From DATFQI01 sp963816955 (GTDB taxonomy: Bacteria > Actinomycetota > Thermoleophilia > Solirubrobacterales > Solirubrobacteraceae): DNA of 64,000 bases. Below, one piece after another: positions 1 to 7,828 of this stretch (position 1 is the stretch's first letter; each line of letters starts with the position of its first letter). The position numbers and the translations under genes were made by a program. The notes beneath the pieces were generated by a model, which was not told the origin of the DNA, did not search any database, and saw only the letters and a list, made by a program, of their open reading frames with translations. The stretch lies in contig CAWFME010000005.1 of the NCBI GenBank assembly GCA_963816955.1, positions 124,001 to 188,000 on the forward strand, given 5' to 3'.

Positions 1-540
1 CTCGCGCAGGGCGGCGAGGACCTCCGCGGCGATCGCCTCCGCGCGCGAGAGCACGACGCGCGGCGCCGGTCCACCCGCGGCCTCGTAGCCGGCCAGCGTC
101 TCCTTCAGCTGTGCCTCGGCCTTGAGGCCGAAGCCCTTCAGCTCGCGGATCGTGCCCGCCTCGAGCGCCGCGCGCAGCGCGTCGAGCGAGTCGATGCCCA
201 GCTCGTCGAAGAGCTTGCGGGCGCGCTTGGGCCCGAAGCCCGGCAGGCGCACGAGCTCGATCAGCCCGGGCGGGAACTTGGCGCGCAGCTTGACCAGCGC
301 GGGGATGTCGCCCGTCTCGTCGAGCGCGCGCAGCTTCTCCTCGAGCGTCTTGCCGATACCCGGCACGCTCGTCACGCGGCCCTCGCGCGTCATCGCGATG
401 ATCGACACGGAGGACTCGCGTACCGCCTTGGCGGCGTTGCGGTAGGCGATCACCCGGTAGGAGACCGCGCCGTCGAGCTCGTAGAGGTCACCGAGCTCGT
501 CGAGCGCGGCGGCGATCTGGGCGTTCGTCGGGTCGGCCAT
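1..540 (-). CDS. polX: DNA polymerase X family protein (N-terminal part, cut by window edge)
   Basis: N-terminal 180 codons of a PolX-type DNA polymerase/3'-5' exonuclease, a repair enzyme that fills short gaps; the remainder lies beyond the left edge. Read leftward from the ATG at 540, the protein starts with a helical region (residues 1-50) and then three helix-hairpin-helix motifs, VPGIG (59-63), LPGFG (99-103) and LKGFG (134-138), spaced as in bacterial PolX. The palm and C-terminal PHP domain expected for the family are outside the window. There is no Shine-Dalgarno site; a TACGAA hexamer 6 nt upstream suggests a leaderless message. Divergent from the glycosyltransferase gene at 570. Confidence 0.85.
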   Translation of the reverse strand, partial: MADPTNAQIAAALDELGDLYELDGAVSYRVIAYRNAAKAVRESSVSIIAMTREGRVTSVPGIGKTLEEKLRALDETGDIPALVKLRAKFPPGLIELVRLPGFGPKRARKLFDELGIDSLDALRAALEAGTIRELKGFGLKAEAQLKETLAGYEAAGGPAPRVVLSRAEAIAAEVLAALRE

Positions 541-546
541 CCGAGT

Positions 547-556
547 TTCGTAGGCT
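547..556. promoter_or_regulatory. Candidate overlapping divergent -10 elements (polX / glycosyltransferase)
   Basis: TACGAA on the minus strand (552 to 547) is 6 nt from the polX ATG, and TAGGCT on the plus strand (551-556) is 13 nt from the ATG at 570. Both hexamers start at the same TA (551-552). This is the weakest member of the shared-TA promoter set because neither hexamer is at the usual 7-9 nt distance. Confidence 0.35.
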
Positions 557-569
557 ACGCGGCCGCGCA

Positions 570-1343
570 ATGACCGGCCTTGCCTGGATCGTCGTCCCGA
601 CCTACAACGAGGCCGCCAACCTCGCGACGCTGGTGCGCGGCGTGCGCGAGGCCGTGCCCGCCGCGCGCGTCCTCGTCGTCGACGACAACTCGCCCGACGG
701 GACGGGCGCGCTGGCCGACGAGCTGGCGGCCGCCGACGGCCAGATCGAGGTCCTGCACCGCCCCGGCAAGGCCGGCCTCGGGCTCGCCTACGTCAACGGG
801 TTCGCGCACGCGCTCGCGGCCGGCGCCGGCTACGTGGTCGAGATGGACGCCGACCTCTCCCACGACCCGCGCGACCTGCCGCGGCTGCTCGCCGCCGCGG
901 AGGCCGGCGCCGACCTCGTGCTGGGGTCGCGCTACGTGCCGGGCGGCGGCGTCGAGGACTGGGACGTGCTGCGGCGCGTGCTCTCGCGCGGCGGCTGCCG
1001 CTACGCCCGCACGGTGCTCGGCGTCGGCGTGCGCGACCTCACAGGCGGCTTCAAGTGCTTCCGCGCCGAGGCCCTGCGGGCGATCGACTTCGAGACCGTG
1101 CGCTCGGAGGGCTACGCCTTCCAGGTCGAGCTGACCTACCGCGCGCTCGCCCGCGGGCTGCGCGTGGAGGAGGTCCCGATCACGTTCCGCGACCGCAGCA
1201 GCGGCGACTCGAAGATGTCGGCGCGGATCGCGCTCGAGGCGATCTGGCTGGTCCCGGCGCTGCGGCTGGCGCGCCGTCGCGACGGGCTGCCGGAGGCCCC
1301 CGGCTCAGGGGAACCGGGGACCCTGCCGATCCCAGAGGCATGA
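570..1343 (+). CDS. Polyprenol-phosphate mannosyltransferase-type GT2 glycosyltransferase
   Basis: A family 2 glycosyltransferase of the dolichol/polyprenol monophosphomannose synthase type, which moves a sugar from a nucleotide donor onto a polyprenyl phosphate at the inner membrane face for later cell-envelope glycosylation. Visible motifs are VPTYNEA (9-15), DDNSPDGT (38-45), the metal-binding acidic motif in MDADLSHDP (92-100) and GSRYVPGG (119-126). At 257 aa it has only the catalytic domain, without the C-terminal membrane domain of fused actinobacterial Ppm proteins. Its stop overlaps the ATG of the next gene (ATGA), so the two are probably cotranscribed. The exact sugar cannot be read from the sequence. 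Confidence 0.85.
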   Translation: MTGLAWIVVPTYNEAANLATLVRGVREAVPAARVLVVDDNSPDGTGALADELAAADGQIEVLHRPGKAGLGLAYVNGFAHALAAGAGYVVEMDADLSHDPRDLPRLLAAAEAGADLVLGSRYVPGGGVEDWDVLRRVLSRGGCRYARTVLGVGVRDLTGGFKCFRAEALRAIDFETVRSEGYAFQVELTYRALARGLRVEEVPITFRDRSSGDSKMSARIALEAIWLVPALRLARRRDGLPEAPGSGEPGTLPIPEA

Positions 1344-2038
1344 AGACCGAACAGCTCGCGGTCGTCCAGGGGTGGGCGGACACGCGCGGGGCGCTGCGGC
1401 GCTGGAACGCGCAGCCCGCCACCGTCCTGGTGCCCTGGGCCGCGGCCAGCCTGGCCGTCGGCGTGCTGCTGCTCACCGCGACGTGGGCGATCGCGACGGC
1501 GACGACGCCCGACGCCTCCGGCGCCACCTTCCCCGGCGTCACCGACCGCGCGACGCTCGCCGACTACGGCTTCGTCCTGTTCCGCAACGGCCTCGTGCTC
1601 GCGCTGCACTCGCTCGCCTGCGTGGCCGGCTTCATGGCCGGCTCCTCGCTGCCGCAGGTCGCCGAGGGCTACACGGGCCTGTGGCGGCGCATCCACGAGC
1701 TCGCCGGCCCGCTGGCGATCGCGTTCGTGGCCGCGGCCACGCTGTTCTCCCTCTTCACGCAGGCCTACTCGCTCGGCGGCCACGCCTCGACGCTGGCCGC
1801 CGACCTCGAGATCTCCCCGCTGATGCTCGTGCTCGGGATCCTGCCGCACGCGCTGCCGGAGCTGTTCGCGCTGTTCCTCCCGCTGGCCGCCTGGACGCTG
1901 GCGAGCCGCGCCAAGCGCTGGCAGGACCTGCTCGCCGCCACCTTCGTCACGACCGCCATCGCGATCCCGATCCTGCTGCTCGCGGGGGCCGTCGAGGTGT
2001 GGGTCTCGCCGCGCCTGCTGCTGGCGCTGGCGGGCTGA
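1340..2038 (+). CDS. SpoIIM-like integral membrane protein
   Basis: A 232-aa membrane protein resembling the stage II sporulation protein M family, which in spore formers helps SpoIID/SpoIIP remodel peptidoglycan but is widespread in non-sporulating actinobacteria with unknown role. It has about five hydrophobic segments, starting near residues 30-55, and the family-typical stretch around LPHALPELFALFLPLAAW late in the protein. The start ATG overlaps the stop of the glycosyltransferase gene, fixing the start. The pairing with an envelope glycosyltransferase suggests a cell-envelope job; that is inference. The assignment rests on pattern recognition of the family, not on an alignment. Confidence 0.65.
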   Translation: MKTEQLAVVQGWADTRGALRRWNAQPATVLVPWAAASLAVGVLLLTATWAIATATTPDASGATFPGVTDRATLADYGFVLFRNGLVLALHSLACVAGFMAGSSLPQVAEGYTGLWRRIHELAGPLAIAFVAAATLFSLFTQAYSLGGHASTLAADLEISPLMLVLGILPHALPELFALFLPLAAWTLASRAKRWQDLLAATFVTTAIAIPILLLAGAVEVWVSPRLLLALAG

Positions 2039-2047
2039 TCTCCTCGC

Positions 2048-2053
2048 TATACT
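2048..2053 (+). promoter_or_regulatory. Candidate -10 element of trxA
   Basis: TATACT lies 38 nt before the trxA ATG, giving a leader of roughly 30 nt that carries an AGAGGAG ribosome site (2081-2087). This is the best -10 match in the gap after the SpoIIM-like gene; no convincing -35 is seen. Confidence 0.4.
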
Positions 2054-2091
2054 TTCTGAAGCAAGCTTCGACGAGGAGATAGAGGAGAACG

Positions 2092-2421
2092 ATGGCCGGC
2101 AGCATCACCGAAGTGACCGACACCAACTTCCAGGCCGAGGTCATCGAGTCCGACACAGCGGTGCTCGTGGACTTCTGGGCCCCTTGGTGCGGTCCGTGCC
2201 GCGTCGTCGCCCCCGTGCTCGAGGAGATCAACAACGAGCGCGACGACCTGAGGGTCGTCAAGCTCAACATCGACGAGAACCAGCAGACCGCGGCCGCCTA
2301 CGGGATCATGGCGATCCCGACCATGCTGGTCTTCCGCAACGGCCAGGAGGCCGCGCGGATCCAGGGCGCCATGCCCAAGAAGCGCATCGAGGCTCAGCTC
2401 GAGCCCGTGCTCGCCGCCTAG
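2092..2421 (+). CDS. trxA: Thioredoxin
   Basis: A 109-aa thioredoxin, the cytoplasmic dithiol carrier that reduces protein disulfides using electrons from thioredoxin reductase. The redox motif WCGPC sits inside FWAPWCGPCRVVAP, and the later cis-proline region reads GIMAIPTMLVF, both standard. Length is normal for the family. An AGAGGAG site ends 4 nt before the ATG, so unlike many neighbours it is translated from a leader. No trxB or other partner is adjacent, and the gene appears to form its own transcription unit ending at the hairpin at 2451. Confidence 0.95.
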   Translation: MAGSITEVTDTNFQAEVIESDTAVLVDFWAPWCGPCRVVAPVLEEINNERDDLRVVKLNIDENQQTAAAYGIMAIPTMLVFRNGQEAARIQGAMPKKRIEAQLEPVLAA

Positions 2422-2450
2422 CTCCGCTTTCAGGCGCGTCGGCGATCGCC

Positions 2451-2470
2451 GGCGCGCCAGCCGGCGCGCC
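2451..2470. terminator. GC-only stem-loop after trxA
   Basis: GGCGCGCC (2451-2458) and an identical copy (2463-2470) are separated by AGCC; because the octamer is its own reverse complement they pair into an 8-bp stem with a 4-nt loop. The two copies sit in a tandem 12-mer (2448-2471). There is no T tract, so intrinsic termination is uncertain. It lies between trxA and the convergent lipoprotein gene. Confidence 0.4.
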
Positions 2471-2567
2471 ACGGTCCGGATCGGCACGGTCACGGGTGGC
2501 GGCGGCGACCGCGGCGCGGACGTGATCCGCCGCGCGCGCGAGGCCCTGCGGATCGGCTCCCGCCCGG

Positions 2568-4700
2568 CTAGCGCGCGGCGGAGCTGAGCATCGCGCGCCG
2601 CACCGTGGGCCAGCCGGCCTTGCGGCGCTCGTGGTGCTCGACCCGGTTCCACGGGTCCCAGCCGTAGCCGTTGGTGGAGACCGCGGCCTCGCCCGCGGGC
2701 GCGACGTCGATGCCGAGCCGGCCGACGTCCAGCGTGCCGACGCTGCCGTCGGTTTTGGGCACCCACACCTGGTGGCTCGAGGGATCGCTGAACGTGAGCA
2801 TCGCCCACGGGATTCGCAGCTCGACCGTCTCGCCGCCGCCCGCGACCGTCACGCGGTCGTCGAAGGCGCGCTCCTTCGGGTCTGCCGTCCCCCAGCGCAG
2901 CGCGGAGATGTCGAGCGTCTCCGCCGGACGCCGCTCGCCGGTGCGGGGCACGGTGTAGGGGCGGTTGAGCATCAGGCGCGGGCGCACCCACGCGCCGCTG
3001 CCGGGCTCGAGGTCGGCCTCCTCGACGGGCACGTACGGGCGGGCGAGCCCGTAGAGGAAGCCGGTCGGGTCGGTCCAGGCGGCCTCGTGCAGGACGGCCT
3101 TGCGACCCGGGCCGATCGAGATCGAGACGTCGGCCTCCGGGTCGACCCCCGGCCGGCCGGGCAGGCCCTCGTTGCCGCCGGGACGCACGTCGAAGCCGAG
3201 CTGCATCGCCTCCTCGCCGCTGCGGCGCACGAGCAGGTAGAGCCAGCTCGCGTCGTGGATCGCGCGCAGCTCGCGGACGGTGCCGCCGCCCTCGTGGATC
3301 TGCTGGGAATGCGTCGGCGTCCACTCCTCGTCGGAGCCGTCGACGGTCACCGCCGCCTGCTTGCCGGCCTCGGCGGCGACGAGGCCGAACTGCTGCTCGT
3401 TGGTGAGCGCGTTCTGCCACAGCGGCCGGCGCTCCTCCGGCTTCTCCATGTCCATCGTGTTCCAGGTGCGCTTGAACCACTCGTCGGTGTAGGAGAAGAG
3501 CAGCCCGCCGGCCATCTTCTGGCGGCGGATCCCCGCGAGCATGTCGGCGTCCATCCGGCCCGCCTCCTGCTCGGAGTGGTCGCCCTGGTCGCGCCCGAGC
3601 GGGCCGAGGTGCGCCGAGCCGATGCCGGTCGGCACGCCGAACTCGGTGATCATCACGGCCTGGCCGCGGTGGTGGGCGCGCAGGTCCTTCAGGTACGCCT
3701 CGTAGGGGTCCTTCGCGCGGCGGTAGCTCGGCTGCAGCCGCATGAAGTCCGGGTAGTAGGGATACGCGTGGTAGGAGGCGAAGAAGCCGCCCGGCCAGCT
3801 CGCCGTCGCGCGGATGTGCATGGCGTCGATCGAGACCATGTCCTCCTTGCGCATCGGCTCCTCGGGATGCCGCAGCGGATCGGTCGTCAGCCAGTTGGTG
3901 AACGTCAGCGGGCGGCTCCAGCCGCGCTGCGCCTCGAGCGTCGCGAGGTGGTCCAGCCGTGCGGCGAGCCAGCTCTCGGTCGGGGTCGCCGCGCTCGTGG
4001 CCGAGATGTAGCGCCCGCGGTAGGGCGGCGCGCCGGCGTGCCGGCGGTCGTTGTTGCGGGTGGCGTAGGGGTCCCACTCGACGCCGGGCGACCAGCCCAG
4101 CAGCCAGCGCGCGACGTCGGCGCGGTAGGTGCCGCTCGCGTGGCCGGGGCGCTCCGCGAGCGTCGCATCGCCGTGCACGACCGCGACGGCGTCGGCGATC
4201 TCGGCGTCGAACCCGGCGCTGATCGCTTCCGCGTCGTGGGTCGCGAGGAACTCCTCCTCGGGGATCCAGACGCCCTGGATGAAGTACAGCGGCGTGCGCG
4301 GGTTGCGCCGGTTGTGCGCCGCGAGCGCCTCGTAGAAGGCCGGGCGCAGGATCGTGTAGACGCGCACCACGCGGGCGCCGAGGTCCTGCATGCCGTCGAG
4401 CCAGCGGTCGTAGTCGCGCCGCGTCGGGGCGAGCTCGCCGGGATGGCGGCCGGGCACGGTCACGCCGAGGTTGACGCCGGGCCAGAAGCGGGCGGAGAAG
4501 CGGCCCTTGTAGGCGAGCGAGACGTCGCGGCCCTGGACGCGCGCCGGCAGCTTCAGCCCGCCGCGCTCGAGCGTCGTGCCGGCGTACAGCCCCGGGTCCC
4601 GGTAGGGCTTCGCCGCCGGGCCGGCGGTCTTCTCGGAGCCGCACGCGGCCAGGCCCAGGGCGAGCAGGCAGGCGGCGACGGTCAGCAGCCGGGGACGCAT
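2568..4700 (-). CDS. Lipoprotein with glycoside-hydrolase-like TIM barrel and C-terminal CBM9-like domain
   Basis: A 710-aa exported lipoprotein: residues 1-19 form a type II signal with lipobox LAAC (Cys20). The next 430 residues look like a clan-A glycosidase barrel, with VNLGVTVPG near 76-84 and ITEFGVP (351-357), where Glu353 sits where the catalytic nucleophile of such enzymes is found. From about 475, VDGSDEEW begins a beta-rich domain like carbohydrate-binding family 9. A role in polysaccharide hydrolysis or binding at the cell surface follows from these domains; the substrate is unknown and the family call is by eye. Convergent with trxA and divergent from the TetR gene. Confidence 0.6.
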   Translation of the reverse strand: MRPRLLTVAACLLALGLAACGSEKTAGPAAKPYRDPGLYAGTTLERGGLKLPARVQGRDVSLAYKGRFSARFWPGVNLGVTVPGRHPGELAPTRRDYDRWLDGMQDLGARVVRVYTILRPAFYEALAAHNRRNPRTPLYFIQGVWIPEEEFLATHDAEAISAGFDAEIADAVAVVHGDATLAERPGHASGTYRADVARWLLGWSPGVEWDPYATRNNDRRHAGAPPYRGRYISATSAATPTESWLAARLDHLATLEAQRGWSRPLTFTNWLTTDPLRHPEEPMRKEDMVSIDAMHIRATASWPGGFFASYHAYPYYPDFMRLQPSYRRAKDPYEAYLKDLRAHHRGQAVMITEFGVPTGIGSAHLGPLGRDQGDHSEQEAGRMDADMLAGIRRQKMAGGLLFSYTDEWFKRTWNTMDMEKPEERRPLWQNALTNEQQFGLVAAEAGKQAAVTVDGSDEEWTPTHSQQIHEGGGTVRELRAIHDASWLYLLVRRSGEEAMQLGFDVRPGGNEGLPGRPGVDPEADVSISIGPGRKAVLHEAAWTDPTGFLYGLARPYVPVEEADLEPGSGAWVRPRLMLNRPYTVPRTGERRPAETLDISALRWGTADPKERAFDDRVTVAGGGETVELRIPWAMLTFSDPSSHQVWVPKTDGSVGTLDVGRLGIDVAPAGEAAVSTNGYGWDPWNRVEHHERRKAGWPTVRRAMLSSAAR

Positions 4701-4764
4701 GTCGTGAGTACTCGGCGGCCTCCCGCCGCACTTGAACGGCCCGGGTCAGCGCGCCGCCCTCCTC

Positions 4765-4770
4765 TACGCT
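4765..4770 (+). promoter_or_regulatory. Candidate -10 element of the TetR gene (leaderless)
   Basis: TACGCT lies 6 nt upstream of the GTG at 4777, and no Shine-Dalgarno site precedes that codon. It favours GTG 4777 over the upstream in-frame TTG at 4732. Confidence 0.45.
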
Positions 4771-4776
4771 TGCGCC

Positions 4777-5349
4777 GTGGCCGACCGCAAGACGGCGATC
4801 CTCGACGCCGCGATCGCCGTCATCGCGCACCGCGGCGTCCGCGGGCTGCGCGTGGAGGAGGTCGCCAAGGAGGCGGGCGTCGCCGTCTCGCTGCTCTACT
4901 ACCACTTCGGCACCCGCGACGGCCTCGTGCGGGCGACGCTCGACCACGCCAACGAGCGCGCCGCCGCGGCGCCCGCCCGCGAGCACGCCGGGACCGGGTA
5001 CGCCGCGGTGGAGCGCACGCTGCTCGCCGAGCTCGACGCCGCCCCGCACGTGCGCGAGACGTCGGTGGTGTGGGGCGAGGTGCTCGCCTCGGCGGTCTTC
5101 GAGCCGGGCCTGCGCGACCAGCTGCGCGCGGCCAACGAGACCTGGGTGACGCTCGTCGCCGATCGCATCCGCGAGGGGCAGGCGGACGGCTCCGTGCGCG
5201 CCGACCGCGAGCCGCAGGGCTCGGCGGAGCGCCTGACGGCGCTCGTCGACGGGCTCAGCGGGCGCTGGCTGGCCGGGCTCTACGAGCGCGAGCGCGCGGA
5301 GGCGCTGCTGGCCGAGGCGATCCGCGAGGAGCTGCTCGACCGTTCTTGA
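4777..5349 (+). CDS. TetR/AcrR family transcriptional regulator
   Basis: A 190-aa TetR-family repressor. The N-terminal helix-turn-helix is clear: a recognition region reading VAKEAGVAVSLLYYHFGTRDGL at about residues 29-50 follows an AAIAVIAHRG helix. The C-terminal ligand-binding part is helical and diverse, as usual. The start GTG at 4777 is chosen because family members begin just before the first helix. Its stop codon overlaps the palindrome GACTGAA-TT-TTCAGTC in the promoter of the permease gene downstream, so this protein very likely represses the permease-ureohydrolase pair. The ligand is probably a substrate or product of that pair; this is inference. Confidence 0.85.
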   Translation: MADRKTAILDAAIAVIAHRGVRGLRVEEVAKEAGVAVSLLYYHFGTRDGLVRATLDHANERAAAAPAREHAGTGYAAVERTLLAELDAAPHVRETSVVWGEVLASAVFEPGLRDQLRAANETWVTLVADRIREGQADGSVRADREPQGSAERLTALVDGLSGRWLAGLYERERAEALLAEAIREELLDRS

Positions 5350-5374
5350 CTGAATTTTCAGTCTAAGGTACGGT
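5346..5374 (+). promoter_or_regulatory. Promoter with embedded TetR-type operator for the NCS1 permease operon
   Basis: TTGACT (5346-5351), a 17-bp spacer and TACGGT (5369-5374) form a good -35/-10 pair, with the predicted start of transcription at or just before the ATG at 5382. Inside the spacer lies a perfect palindrome, GACTGAA-TT-TTCAGTC (5348-5363), similar in layout to BetI-class TetR operators (TGAACGTTCA core). A bound dimer would block RNA polymerase. The operator overlaps the stop codon of the TetR gene. Confidence 0.7.
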
Positions 5375-5381
5375 GGGCGAC

Positions 5382-6803
5382 ATGGGCGCCACCACCGCCG
5401 CTGCCGTGCCGGCCTCCCGCGCGGCCACCGATCAGCTCGGCCGGATCGAGTCGCAGGGCGTCGAGTACATCCCCGAGGGCGATCGGGACTCGCGTCCGGC
5501 GAACCTCACGGCGGTGTTCCTCGGCGGCAACCTCGCGTTCTCGGTGATCGTGTTCGGCTGGCTGCCGATCACGTTCGGGCTGAACTTCGCCAGCGCGGTG
5601 ACCGCGAGCCTGATCGGACTGGTGATCGGGACGCTGGTGACCGCGCCGCTCGCGCTGCTGGGCATCCGCACCGGCACGAACAACCCGGTGTCGAGCGGCG
5701 CGCACTTCGGCGTCAGGGGCCGACTGGTCGGCTCGGCGCTGACGCTCGCGTTCGCACTGGCGTTCGTGGCCATCAGCGTGTGGACCGGCGGGGACGCGCT
5801 GGTCGCCTCCACCGCCCGGCTCCTCGGCACGCCGCAGGGCAACGGGGCCTTGGCCGTGGGCTACGCGCTGATCACGCTGGGCATCGCGGCCGTCGCGCTC
5901 TACGGGCACGCGACCGTGGTCGCCGCCCAGAGGGCGATCGTGCCGGTCGCCGGCGTGCTGCTGCTCCTCGGCGTCCCCGCGTTCGCCGGTGAGTTCGACG
6001 GGGCCACCGGCGGTGACTACCTCCTCGGCGGCTTCTGGTCGACGTGGGCGCTCGCGCTCGTGGTCGCCGCGGCCGGCCCGATCTCCTATGCGCCGAGCCT
6101 CGGGGACTACACGCGCCGGATCTCGCGCGAGCGCCACGGCGACGCGCGCGTCGTCGCCGCCGCGGCGGCCGGCGTGTTCGGCGGGCTCGCGATCACGACC
6201 CTGTTCGGCGCCTTCACCGCGACCGCGTTCGCGGCGCCGAAGGGGGCCGATTCCTACGTGCTCGACCTCGTGGCCGCCGCACCGGGCTGGTACGTGCTGC
6301 CGATCCTCGCCATCGGCCTGATCGGCAGCGTCGGCCAGGGCGCGCTCAACCTCTACGCGACGGGCCTCGACATGGAGTCGATCGTCCCGCGGCTGAAGCG
6401 CGCGCAGGCGACGCTGATCACCACGCTCGCCGCCACCGGCCTCGTCTTCCTCGGCACCTTCGTGCTCGACGCCGTCGACTCGATCACGGCGCTGAGCCTC
6501 GTGCTCAACGCGCTGGCCGCGCCGTGGGTCGCGGTACTGCTCGTCGGGTTCATCAAGGCCCGCGGCGAGTACGAGCCGCGCGACCTGCAGGTGTTCAACG
6601 AAGGCCGGACGGGCGGGCGCTACTGGTTCACCCGCGGCTGGAACCTCCACGCCACCGCCGCGTGGGCCGCGGGCGCGGCGTTCGGCCTGCTGACCGTCAA
6701 CACGAGCCTCTACGCCGGCCCGCTGTCCGATCTGGCGGGCGGCGTGGATCTGAGCCTGGCCGGCTCCGCACTCATCGCAACCGTGATCGCGAGCCTCCGA
6801 TGA
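5382..6803 (+). CDS. NCS1 family nucleobase/ureide permease
   Basis: A 473-aa integral membrane transporter of the nucleobase:cation symporter-1 family (cytosine, purine, allantoin or hydantoin type), with about twelve hydrophobic helices. The family-typical segment GTNNPVSSGAHFGVRG follows the third helix. ATG 5382 is preferred over GTG 5373 because it falls at the predicted transcription start of the promoter at 5346-5374. Its stop overlaps the ATG of the ureohydrolase gene (ATGA), so uptake and hydrolysis are coupled. The substrate is therefore probably a guanidino or ureide compound rather than cytosine; that is inference from the partner gene and the TetR control. Confidence 0.8.
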   Translation: MGATTAAAVPASRAATDQLGRIESQGVEYIPEGDRDSRPANLTAVFLGGNLAFSVIVFGWLPITFGLNFASAVTASLIGLVIGTLVTAPLALLGIRTGTNNPVSSGAHFGVRGRLVGSALTLAFALAFVAISVWTGGDALVASTARLLGTPQGNGALAVGYALITLGIAAVALYGHATVVAAQRAIVPVAGVLLLLGVPAFAGEFDGATGGDYLLGGFWSTWALALVVAAAGPISYAPSLGDYTRRISRERHGDARVVAAAAAGVFGGLAITTLFGAFTATAFAAPKGADSYVLDLVAAAPGWYVLPILAIGLIGSVGQGALNLYATGLDMESIVPRLKRAQATLITTLAATGLVFLGTFVLDAVDSITALSLVLNALAAPWVAVLLVGFIKARGEYEPRDLQVFNEGRTGGRYWFTRGWNLHATAAWAAGAAFGLLTVNTSLYAGPLSDLAGGVDLSLAGSALIATVIASLR

Positions 6804-7828
6804 TCGATCCCCTGACCCGCTGGGCCGCCTACGGCGAGAAGCCCGACTACGCCGGGCTGCCGAGCTACGCCGGGCTGCCCTACACGGAGGATCCGGCCGA
6901 GCTCGCCGGCGCCGACGCGGCGATCGTCGGCGCGCCGATGGACGAGCTGACCTCGGACGGCCCGGGCACGCGCTTCGGGCCGCGCGCCATCCGCGCCGCG
7001 AGCTGCGCGCCCGGCCCGCACATGGAGGCCGGCGTCGACGCGCTGCGCGACGTGCTGCGCGTCGTCGACTTCGGCGACGCGCCCGTGCTCCCAGCCGACC
7101 CCGAGCGCTCGCACGCCGCGATCGAGGCGACGGTCGCCCAGGTGCTCGCGGCCGGCGCCCTCCCGGTCGTGCTCGGCGGCGACCATTCGATCGCCGAGCC
7201 CGACGTCCGCGCCTGCGCCGCCGTCCACGGCCCCGTCGGGCTGATCCACTTCGACACGCACACGGACACGGGGCGCGAGGTGTTCGGCGTCGCGCGCTCG
7301 CACGGCACGCCGATGTACCGGCTCGTGGAGGCCGGGCTCGTCGACCCGCGCCGCTACGCCCAGATCGGGCTGCGCGGCTACTGGCCCGGGGAGGCCGAGT
7401 TCGCCTGGCAGCGCGAGCGCGGGATCACCGCGCTGCCGATGCACGCGATCCGCGACCGCGGCATCCGCGCCGTGGTCGAGGACGCCCTCGAGGCCGTCGG
7501 CGAGGGTCCCGTGTTCCTGACCGTCGACGTCGACGTGCTCGACCCCGCGTTCGCGCCCGGCACCGGCACGCCCGAGCCCGGCGGGATGACCTCCGCCGAC
7601 CTGCTGTGGGCCTGCCGCGAGGTGGCCTCGCGCGTCGAGCTGGTCGGCGCGGAGGTCGTCGAGGTGATCCCGGACCGCATCGGCTCGCGCGACATCACCG
7701 CGCTCGTGGCCGAGCGGATCGTGCGCGAGATCCTGACCGGCGTCGCGGTTCAGGCGACGGCGCGCGCGACCGAGATCGCGAGCGGGCGGCCCTCGATCGT
7801 CGTCCCGTCGCCGCTCGCGCCGTCGTAG
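6800..7828 (+). CDS. Agmatinase/arginase-family ureohydrolase
   Basis: A 342-aa ureohydrolase, a binuclear-metal enzyme that splits guanidino groups to release urea (agmatine, guanidinobutyrate, guanidine and similar substrates). All metal ligands are present: His129 in GGDHS, Asp152, His154 and Asp156 in HFDTHTD, and Asp243 and Asp245 in VDVDVLDP. The product of hydrolysis depends on loop residues that cannot be assigned here, so agmatinase is only a family name. It is translationally coupled to the NCS1 permease and under the same TetR operator. The last 25 codons overlap the 3' end of ileS on the other strand by 79 nt. Confidence 0.82.
   Translation: MIDPLTRWAAYGEKPDYAGLPSYAGLPYTEDPAELAGADAAIVGAPMDELTSDGPGTRFGPRAIRAASCAPGPHMEAGVDALRDVLRVVDFGDAPVLPADPERSHAAIEATVAQVLAAGALPVVLGGDHSIAEPDVRACAAVHGPVGLIHFDTHTDTGREVFGVARSHGTPMYRLVEAGLVDPRRYAQIGLRGYWPGEAEFAWQRERGITALPMHAIRDRGIRAVVEDALEAVGEGPVFLTVDVDVLDPAFAPGTGTPEPGGMTSADLLWACREVASRVELVGAEVVEVIPDRIGSRDITALVAERIVREILTGVAVQATARATEIASGRPSIVVPSPLAPS

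Noticed and set aside
2448..2471. Tandem 12-mer duplicated after trxA as a possible mobile or attachment site.
   Set aside because: Only two copies, pure G/C except two bases, and fully explained by a self-complementary octamer that forms a terminator-like stem.
2047..5049. Long open frames antisense to, or out of frame with, clear genes (for example 1000 codons on the minus strand here and 911 codons on the plus strand at 2631-5366).
   Set aside because: In DNA this GC-rich, stop codons are rare and shadow frames are long. These give arginine/alanine-rich text without any family motif, while the alternative frame encodes a recognisable protein.
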